DNA of 8,042 nucleotides from Thermoanaerobaculia bacterium (GTDB lineage: Bacteria; Acidobacteriota; Thermoanaerobaculia; Multivoradales; UBA5704), in NCBI GenBank assembly GCA_025937035.1, contig JAICSG010000154.1, positions 1-8,042 of the forward strand, read 5' to 3'. The notes under the pieces were generated by a model that was not told the DNA's origin, did not search any database, and was given only the letters and a program-made list of their open reading frames with translations. This document shows positions 5,201 through 8,042 of this stretch, piece by piece. The position numbers were made by a program, and so were the translations under genes. Each line of letters starts with the position of its first letter. Position 1 is the stretch's first letter.

Positions 5201-7103
5201 TCACCGTCGCCGTGTAGGCGCCGGCCGTGAGGCCGGTGGTCGCCCAGTTGAGGGTTCCCGTCGGGCTGGAGGCCGCGACCGGGTTACTGTTGGAGTCGGT
5301 GACGCCCCAGGAATAGGTGAGCGTCGGCTGGCCCGTGACGCCGGTGGCCGTGACGGTGACCGGCTGGCAGACCGACGGGCTGGCCGGGCTCACCGTGATC
5401 CCGCCGACCTGCGGCGCGGGCGGCAGCACGACGACGCTCTTCTGGGTGGCGCTCGGCCCCTGGGCGTTCGACGCCGTCAGCGATACCGACTTGGTGCCCG
5501 CGGTGGCGAAGGTCACCCCGGCCGGGCTCTGCGCCGTCGAGCTGCCGGGCGAGCCGTCCTGGAACGACCAGCTCCAATTCGTCGGCACGCCCGCCGAGCG
5601 GTCGGTGAAGGTCACCGGCGTGCCCGGATAGATCTCCGTCGGGCTGTAGCTGAAGTCCGCCGTCGGCGCCACGTTGTGGATCCACTTGTGGATGTCGAAG
5701 ATCGAGCGGCCCGCGCGGTAGAAGTAGTCGCCGTTGAACTTGCCGGCGCGCGGCGCCACCAGGTTGAAGCCGGTCGGGCTCTCCCGGTAGAAGTAGCTCC
5801 AGTAGTTGATGTTGACGTGGGTATCCACGCCGTTGTAGGGGGCGTGGGTGTCCATCGTGCTCGACGGGGTGATGTCCTTGGGGACCACCGGGTTGCTGAC
5901 GTCGAGCAGCCACTCGCGCTGCTGGCCGTCCGAGCCGCTGCAATAGCCGTCACCGCCCGCGTACAGGAAGGGGGTGCTGCCGCTGCGCGAGAAGGAGAGG
6001 TACTCGGTGCCGCTCGCGCTGTCCGTATTCAGGGTCGACAGCGGGCCGCCCAGAGCGCCGCAGCCGTTGGCGCTGGCGAGGCAGCTCACGTCGTAGATCG
6101 CCGTCTGCGACAGCCGCACGCTGGCCGACTTGCCCAGGCGGGCGGCGAGGTAGTACGAGGTCCCCTGCTTCCACATCGCGAGCCCCTGCACCGGCCGGTC
6201 GCGCTGACCGGTCCCCTTGGCGACCGGATTCAGGGGGTTGGTCATGTCGAAGATCTGGAATCCGCCGGTGCCGAGAGTCACGGCGACGAAGTTGTCGACG
6301 CCGGCCACGAAGGACCCCGCCGGCGCGTCGGTCGTCACCTGCTTGACCAGCACCCCGGGGCAGTTGCCCGCGTTCACGCCGTCCGTCTCCAGGCAGCCGT
6401 TGTAGGTGAGGGCCTTGTCCAGGTTGTAGACGTAGAGGCCGCTGGCGGCCAGGAAGCCGTAATGGACGCCGCCGATCTTCGCCACGTACACGGAGTCGGA
6501 GGTCTTGCCGGCGTTCTGGTAGGCCGGCCGCGGGTGGGCCTTGTCGGTGAGATCGAAGACCAGGATGCCGGCGCCGCTGTAGCCGGTGATCGCCGCCACG
6601 GAGTCGTCGGCGGCGCCGATGCCGCCAAACACGATCTTCGACAGCTCACCCGTGGGGAGGAAGGGGAACTGCCCGGTGATCGCCGGGTAGCGGACCGCCG
6701 CCACCAGCGCCGGATTGGCCGGGTCGGTTCGCGCGTCCCAGATGCCGATGCCGTGCGCCAGCGCCATCAGGACATAGCCGTTCTGGATCTCGACCCCCTC
6801 GAACCAGTTACGGCTGCCATAGTTCTCTCTCAGCTCGTTGAAGTTCGTGGTGTCGCGCTCCGACGGCAGCGACCCCGTCCAGGCGGGCTGGAGCTGGGCG
6901 TTGCTCCACAGCGTGGAGGGCGGAGGAGTCGCCGGAGTGAAGCAGATGATGGCTGTGCCGCTGCTGTTGCGCACCGTGCCGCATCCAGCCCGGTCGCAGT
7001 CCGTTTGCGCCACGGCCGGGCCAGCCATGAGGAGAACGGCCACAGCGAGGAAGGCGAGTAAGGATAGGTGGACGCGCGGGCCAGAGGAACGGGGGCTCAC
7101 CAT
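2247..7103 (-). CDS. Large secreted LVIVD-propeller / multi-PKD protein with repeated C-terminal module
   Basis: The 1618-aa product starts at ATG (7103-7101), chosen for the near-perfect TAGGAGGAG at 7111-7119 and an immediate signal peptide (residues 1-33, cleavage near AVAQ). The frame stays open upstream to 7346, but that extension has no ribosome site and runs into the previous gene's terminator. Residues about 34-475 hold six degenerate LVIVD-like repeats (IWDARTDPANP 121, VFDLTDKAHP 182, VYNLDKA 225, IFDMTNPLNP 284, IYDVS 336, LLDVSNPVVP 399), suggesting a propeller. Residues about 478-1135 hold about seven PKD/Ig-like domains, with WNFGDG at 985-990 and 1089-1094 and the variants WSFQDG and WDYGDG. 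Hinges are eight Gly at 849-856, a Gly-rich tract at 939-950 and poly-Pro at 1043-1047 and 1138-1141. Residues 1144-1616 form four degenerate repeats of about 120 aa. No protease, glycosidase or anchor motif is visible. Adhesion, polymer binding or surface display is plausible but unproven. Confidence 0.9.
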   Translation of the reverse strand: MVSPRSSGPRVHLSLLAFLAVAVLLMAGPAVAQTDCDRAGCGTVRNSSGTAIICFTPATPPPSTLWSNAQLQPAWTGSLPSERDTTNFNELRENYGSRNWFEGVEIQNGYVLMALAHGIGIWDARTDPANPALVAAVRYPAITGQFPFLPTGELSKIVFGGIGAADDSVAAITGYSGAGILVFDLTDKAHPRPAYQNAGKTSDSVYVAKIGGVHYGFLAASGLYVYNLDKALTYNGCLETDGVNAGNCPGVLVKQVTTDAPAGSFVAGVDNFVAVTLGTGGFQIFDMTNPLNPVAKGTGQRDRPVQGLAMWKQGTSYYLAARLGKSASVRLSQTAIYDVSCLASANGCGALGGPLSTLNTDSASGTEYLSFSRSGSTPFLYAGGDGYCSGSDGQQREWLLDVSNPVVPKDITPSSTMDTHAPYNGVDTHVNINYWSYFYRESPTGFNLVAPRAGKFNGDYFYRAGRSIFDIHKWIHNVAPTADFSYSPTEIYPGTPVTFTDRSAGVPTNWSWSFQDGSPGSSTAQSPAGVTFATAGTKSVSLTASNAQGPSATQKSVVVLPPAPQVGGITVSPASPSVCQPVTVTATGVTGQPTLTYSWGVTDSNSNPVAASSPTGTLNWATTGLTAGAYTATVTVTNGAGTISKSVAVNLGALQPLAFNGANGAPTNDPFTAGTVKLHANATGATEWNWDYGDGQGFRGWTSDPINGPDPTVVYTATGVKQVKVMIRNCVQAAITSQALAVTITQTTPLQAAFQAKLFCQFSQCFASAGQDITFTDSSTGAEAWDYDWSHADASSGTCNFTDANHTTPVTSHNFATAGNYYPCLRVRRGTSEQSVVVHGKIVISASTGGGGGGGGTPAISISGVGSGSVNTAYSFAATASNCSPVSSAWTWSTSGGTISGSASGSSVTITWASAGTKTVTASNPGCSNFGSINVTISGGGNGGGGGGGGSLAALFSFSPSSPNPGDTVSFDGSASTGSPTGYSWNFGDGSGTVTGKTATHAFSAAGSYSVQLTVSTPGTGCPFAPCLVTASTTKTVVVNGTPPPPPVSADFTTSVSCTNVGGFDQCQTDTGKAVTFTAAATDANTYQWNFGDGATASTATASHAFAQEGSFLVTLTVTKGSASATKSRRMIVAGSAPPPPVSKSVVLPWIAQTRGALVQTSDLYIHNPSASPMSVTLQFRKRGLPDTNPPQASKTIAPGATVYIPDVLGGLFNRENVAGFISLTVDQGDMAPVITSYNTTFQADGKQFGQTISGISMSSLSSATAAKDGTTGPTKNLVGLINNSDRLAYFGISNPSETAVTYHLRLYDKLGKLIGETSPDLTVAPFGQRQFQSAEIESTFGVTNQDDYRVEVQPMTSGGTLVPYASNLRLSSQDPSFIEAGSSSNAKSYLLGALSAPGANSTLWQTDLLLSNVNSQAVSADVTFTGIGVNAVPTTPLHVTLQPGETQRLQNVISGQWKISNAIGLLTIKSTSPNGVFPIAQAESYDNSNPAKRFGQAMAAFTDADAAGAGQGQYLAGLRQDANHRTTLWLYNPGDANGVYDLVYRNLDGTVIATTASLQLAGGKLRQISPAQLPLPAAGAKDGFTLQIVVKSGKVLSAAQVVNNDTNDPSYIQGNVR
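2256..3674 (-). repeat. Four-fold degenerate repeat module at the C-terminus of the 1618-aa protein
   Basis: Residues 1144-1616 divide into four units anchored by similar motifs: LYIHNPSAS (1164-1172), FGISNPSET (1291-1299), LLLSNVNSQ (1409-1417) and LWLYNPGDA (1529-1537). Each is followed by an alternating hydrophobic strand and then a 'L.P....' turn (IAPGA 1197, VAPFG 1324, LQPGE 1442). Units close with similar tails: DPSFIEAG (1375-1382) in unit 2 and DPSYIQGN (1609-1616) in unit 4. The anchor spacings are 127, 118 and 120 residues. The module has no cysteine. I recall comparable tails in Acidobacteriota secreted proteins, but cannot name a family with certainty. Confidence 0.6.
4254..4289 (-). 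repeat. Poly-glycine hinge (residues 939-950)
   Basis: GGC/GGT-type codons encode three Gly, one Asn and eight Gly between the fifth and sixth domains. This low-complexity GCC-repeat DNA (plus-strand view) may vary in length by slippage and is also a weak point for short-read assembly. Confidence 0.85.
4536..4559 (-). repeat. Poly-glycine hinge (residues 849-856)
   Basis: Eight consecutive Gly codons separate the fourth and fifth Ig/PKD-like domains. Together with the second tract this isolates domain 5 between two flexible linkers. Confidence 0.85.
5874..6758 (-). repeat. Six LVIVD-like propeller repeats in the 1618-aa protein
   Basis: Residues about 116-410 repeat the pattern 'hydrophobic-x-(I/V)-(F/W/Y)-D-(x)-(T/S)-(D/N)-P-x-x-P' six times, at residues 121, 182, 225, 284, 336 and 399. 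Spacings are about 40-65 residues, typical of one four-stranded blade each. LVIVD repeats are known from bacterial surface propellers. Blades 3 and 5 are the most degenerate: blade 3 has VYNLDKA instead of a DP motif, and blade 5 has a Cys-containing insertion (Cys341, Cys348). Blade number is judged by eye. Confidence 0.65.
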
Positions 7104-7300
7104 CGAAAAACTCCTCCTACGGATGGCCGAAGACTTCAGCCAATGACCAGATCGAGATTTGAGCATAAGTCTAGACCTGGATCTCCAGCGCCGCAAGGGG
7201 GGCGCCGAAACTTCCACACGGAAACCAGGATCAGGACTGCTCAGCTCTTCCAGGCTATCTCCAAGAGAGGCAGCCTGCAGGAGCCGAGAGAGAGGACGGC
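7104..7300 (-). promoter_or_regulatory. Upstream region and ribosome site of the 1618-aa gene
   Basis: This stretch separates the previous terminator from the PKD gene. Its clear element is TAGGAGGAG (7119-7111), 7 nt from the ATG. A bulged hairpin is possible at 7251-7277 (CAGGCT/AGCCTG outer arms, TCTC/GAGA inner arms). An 8-bp palindrome, GTCTAGAC, lies near 7169-7176. A weak -35/-10 pair (TTGCGG, 17 nt, TAGACT) can be drawn around it, but matches only 3 and 4 of 6 bases. A promoter is required here by the upstream terminator, but I cannot place it firmly. Confidence 0.4.
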
Positions 7301-7338
7301 GGGAAAGAAACGGGTGGGCCCGCGAAGCGGACCCACCC
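7301..7338 (-). terminator. Intrinsic terminator after the 450-aa gene
   Basis: On the minus strand, GGGTGGGTCCGC (7338-7327), loop TTC and GCGGGCCCACCC (7323-7312) form a 12-bp stem with one G-U pair. It is followed directly by the T-rich tail GTTTCTTTCCC (7311-7301). The stem ends 14 nt past the TAA stop at 7353. The asymmetry (G-U on this strand, C-A on the other) supports minus-strand function. Confidence 0.85.
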
Positions 7339-7352
7339 TGACTCAACCAGCG

Positions 7353-8042
7353 TTACGGAGCCGGGGCGATGGAGCCCGGCGGCACGGTGTGGTTCGCACC
7401 CGTCAGAGTGAGGGTGTACGCACCAGCCGAGCACGCGCTGTCGAGGTGGATGGCGTCGAAGCCGACGCTGTAGCGGCCCTGCGACGTCATGCGGACCGTC
7501 ACGAAAGCCTGCGCGGCCGCCGGATCGAGCGGGTTGTTCACCGCGCCCGCCGACACGACCGTGTTGAGGTCCATGTAGATCCAGCCGAAGTCGTACGGCA
7601 CCGGCAGATCGGCACCACCGACGTGGGTCGACTGCGACTCAGCCGGGAACGGCACCAGCGTGCCGGTCGGCGGCTGCGGAGACACCGGGAAGCTCTGCGG
7701 AACCTGCGGGTGCTCCTGCTCGTCGAAGATCACGAGCCCTTCCTGGCCCAGCGGGTACCAGGCCGGACGGCCGTTCTGGGCCGGGCAGGTGAACGGACCC
7801 TGGTTCGCCTTCGAGTCGCGCCAGACGATGAAGTCGGTACCACCGCTGAACGGACCGCCGTTGATGAAGCGGGCGGCGAAGTTCGTCGCCAGCGGCTCGC
7901 GGTTGTCCGCCGCGTTCCAGGCCGGGTTGTCGTAGCGGCCGTAGAACGTGTAGAAGCCGGCCGTCGAGGTCTCGGGGTTGGTCGGCGAAGCCTCGATGTG
8001 GACCAGCGGGTTGCCGTCGGCGAAGTTGGCCGCCGAGTTCAC
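7353..8042 (-). CDS. Secreted protein of unknown function, C-terminal part (runs off the right end)
   Basis: This is the open frame entering from the right edge and ending at TAA (7355-7353). The GTG at 8042-8040 is an internal valine (residue 222 of the joined 450-aa protein), not a start: the same 119 bases at the left end are preceded by in-frame codons. Visible segments are a YTFYGRYDNP stretch just before the join, TDFIVWRDSK (joined residues 290-299), a Pro/Gln-rich linker (about 332-349) and a strand-rich tail containing SVGFDAIHLDSAC. Two cysteines (joined 307 and 425) may complete disulfides with those in the N-terminal half. No enzyme motif and no membrane anchor are visible; the C-terminus is short and Pro/Ala-rich. 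Codon use differs from the N-terminal half (8 of 18 Gly are GGT, against 1 of 25), so the halves may come from two paralogs. A strong terminator follows. Confidence 0.85.
   Translation of the reverse strand: MNSAANFADGNPLVHIEASPTNPETSTAGFYTFYGRYDNPAWNAADNREPLATNFAARFINGGPFSGGTDFIVWRDSKANQGPFTCPAQNGRPAWYPLGQEGLVIFDEQEHPQVPQSFPVSPQPPTGTLVPFPAESQSTHVGGADLPVPYDFGWIYMDLNTVVSAGAVNNPLDPAAAQAFVTVRMTSQGRYSVGFDAIHLDSACSAGAYTLTLTGANHTVPPGSIAPAP
7924..8042. repeat. Terminal direct repeat, right copy
   Basis: This is the exact second copy of bases 1-119. Removing it leaves a 7,923-bp unit in which the 450-aa reading frame is continuous through the join. Confidence 0.97.

Larger units (their letters stand above)
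3699..5672 (-). repeat. Array of about seven PKD/Ig-like domains in the 1618-aa protein
   Basis: Domain boundaries by eye are residues 478-560, 564-650, 655-745, 749-846, 858-938, 951-1040 and 1048-1135. Domains 1, 3, 6 and 7 carry the PKD core (W-x-F/Y-G-D-G or a variant, followed by an 'F..AG...V.L.V' strand pair). Domains 2 and 5 lack the GDG and are closer to generic Ig-like folds. Domain 4 is Cys-rich (760, 765, 799, 824). Domains 4/5 and 5/6 are separated by Gly tracts, and 6/7 by a Pro tract. PKD domains usually act as spacers or binding modules in secreted proteins. Confidence 0.8.

Noticed and set aside
1014..7061. A 2015-codon open frame on the plus strand, opposite the arylsulfotransferase-like and PKD genes
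   Set aside because: It is exactly in codon register with both minus-strand genes, so it stays open simply because they lack TTA, CTA and TCA codons. Its product is Arg/Ala/Gly/Val/Asp low-complexity with no domain, signal or ribosome site. It ends where the sense gene has a TTA codon.
7104..7346. An 81-codon N-terminal extension of the 1618-aa protein
   Set aside because: It would start inside the upstream gene's terminator stem, has no Shine-Dalgarno, is Arg/Ser-rich, and would bury the signal peptide. The ATG at 7103 has TAGGAGGAG at ideal spacing.
8040..8042. GTG as the start of the right-end gene
   Set aside because: The identical left-end copy shows in-frame coding sequence upstream of this codon, so it is an internal valine.
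1..8042. The 119-bp terminal repeat as a transposon or phage terminal repeat
   Set aside because: It lies inside a coding sequence that reads through intact, with no transposase, integrase, target-site duplication or packaging gene in the window.

Overview
The window is GC-rich DNA, except for one AT-rich intergenic island. All genes lie on the minus strand, and every one encodes a protein with a Sec-type signal peptide. The lack of an LPXTG motif or C-terminal anchor, together with the architecture (a long PKD-domain protein with a repeated C-terminal module, next to an arylsulfotransferase-like propeller), points to a Gram-negative environmental bacterium. From recall of similar hypothetical proteins I favour Acidobacteriota, perhaps Thermoanaerobaculia. 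That placement is inference, not proof.

In transcription order the layout is as follows. (1) A 450-aa secreted protein of unknown function is split by the contig ends: codons 1-260 read from 782 down to 1, and the rest reads from the right end down to 7353. A strong intrinsic terminator follows it (7301-7338). (2) A 1618-aa secreted multidomain protein (7103 to 2247) has an N-terminal six-repeat LVIVD-like propeller, about seven PKD/Ig-like domains separated by poly-Gly and poly-Pro hinges, and a roughly 475-aa C-terminal module that I read as four degenerate repeats of about 120 residues. A hairpin, probably a terminator, follows it (2191-2218). (3) A 409-aa periplasmic arylsulfotransferase-like propeller (2165 to 936) retains candidate catalytic His/Asn/Arg residues. 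(4) A 153-nt AT-rich gap (783-935) carries a near-consensus sigma70 promoter and a leader of about 100 nt for gene 1.

Bases 1-119 are identical to 7924-8042, so the contig closes on itself into a 7,923-bp circle, and the 450-aa frame runs intact through the join. No replication, mobilisation, partition or recombinase gene is present. Codon use differs sharply between the two halves of the split gene: GGT encodes 1 of 25 Gly in the left part but 8 of 18 in the right part. I therefore think a true plasmid is less likely than a chromosomal cassette bracketed by, or tandemly repeated with, paralogous copies of the 450-aa gene, collapsed by a short-read assembler at a shared segment.

Taken together, the genes look like an export or cell-surface locus. 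The three products are probably periplasmic or extracellular, but no shared pathway can be shown from the sequence alone. No RNA gene, CRISPR array or insertion sequence was seen. No gene-free stretch exceeds 300 bases; the gaps are 783-935, 2166-2246 and 7104-7352.
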